A stretch of DNA of 6,376 nt, taken from Parcubacteria group bacterium CG08_land_8_20_14_0_20_43_9 (lineage in GTDB: Bacteria; Patescibacteriota; Minisyncoccia; Minisyncoccales; PEYH01). The notes beneath the pieces were generated by a model. It ran no database searches and was not told the DNA's origin. It saw only the letters and a list, made by a program, of their open reading frames with translations. The stretch is from positions 1-6,376 of the forward strand of contig PEYH01000054.1 of NCBI GenBank assembly GCA_002774465.1, in the 5' to 3' direction. Position numbers and translations under genes: made by a program. Of this stretch, positions 6,168 through 6,376 are shown piece after piece (position 1 is the first letter of the stretch; every line of letters starts with the position of its first letter).

Positions 6168-6376
6168 TCACCGCGACAGCGCTCTTTTCAGGGTTTCGCC
6201 CGACTCTTCCGGGCGGCAGAACAGACATCCCGCTGCCTCAAAAGGAACGCGGTCGCACATGAACGGCGAGATAGCGATGACGGCTTTCCCCGTCTTCCTT
6301 ATCTCTTCTGCAAGAGAGCGGGCATTCCAGCCATAGAGCCCGTCAGACATGCGCGCATTGACGAGCACAATGTCCG
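6168..6376 (-). CDS. Receiver-like (response regulator) domain protein, C-terminal fragment
   Basis: The last 68 codons of a minus-strand gene whose start lies beyond the right edge; the frame is open through base 6374, so the internal GTG at 6368 need not be the start. I recognise it only by pattern. The opening DIVLVNARMSDG lines up with the receiver consensus D-[LI]-V-L-x-D-x-x-M-P-x-x-G around strand beta-3. VIAIS fits beta-4 with its Ser/Thr, and AAGCLFCRPEESGETLKRAL fits the beta-5 (normally K-P) and alpha-5 end. On this alignment the phospho-accepting Asp is Asn (codon 6357-6359), the following Pro is Ser, and the conserved Lys is Arg, so normal phosphorylation seems unlikely. The gene ends at alpha-5, so no output domain follows in C-terminal position. 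GC content (about 58%) and Arg codons (five CGN of seven) differ from the AGA/AGG-rich neighbours. Function is unknown. Confidence 0.65.
   Translation of the reverse strand, partial: DIVLVNARMSDGLYGWNARSLAEEIRKTGKAVIAISPFMCDRVPFEAAGCLFCRPEESGETLKRALSR

Noticed and set aside
6094..6336. 80-codon open frame on the plus strand running from the mscS end across the terminator
   Set aside because: It reads straight through the terminator hairpin and is antisense to the better supported receiver-like gene.

Overview
The window is a compact, intact stretch of bacterial chromosome. It holds six protein genes, no RNA genes, no CRISPR array and no mobile element that I can see. Bacterial-type promoters are visible: TATGAT before iorA, and an extended TGCTATAAT before the mscS-like gene. 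The mix of a bacterial MscS channel, a bacterial-type thiouridylase, an archaeal-style GlmU-like enzyme and an anaerobic indolepyruvate oxidoreductase suggests an uncultivated anaerobic bacterium. Very tight gene packing, near absence of Shine-Dalgarno sequences and a GC content that hand-sampling puts in the 40s (%) would suit a Patescibacteria/CPR-like lineage, but this is a low-confidence guess.

Layout: bases 2-487 are the C-terminal end of glmS (glucosamine-6-phosphate synthase), running in from upstream. Bases 532-4945 form a probable four-gene operon: iorA and iorB (overlapping by 4 bp), a GlmU-like sugar-phosphate nucleotidyltransferase, and an MnmA/TtuA-like PP-loop tRNA thiolation protein. 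A separate promoter at about 4947-4975 drives a five-helix MscS-family channel (5007-6107). A hairpin at 6128-6162 can act as terminator on both strands. It separates mscS from a converging gene on the minus strand, whose last 68 codons look like the end of a response-regulator receiver domain. That final ~215 bp is about 58% GC, clearly above its neighbours.

How the genes fit together: GlmS makes glucosamine-6-phosphate and the GlmU-like enzyme probably makes UDP-GlcNAc or a related nucleotide sugar, so cell-envelope precursor genes flank the iorAB pair. IorAB oxidises aryl-pyruvates to aryl-CoA with reduction of ferredoxin. The thiolation protein has a three-cysteine set like that of [4Fe-4S] sulfur-transfer enzymes. 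The most notable points are an IorA that stops just after its proximal-cluster cysteine and lacks the usual C-terminal two-cluster ferredoxin domain; a GlmU-like protein whose acetyltransferase His and Tyr appear replaced; and a receiver-like fragment whose phospho-acceptor Asp is Asn.
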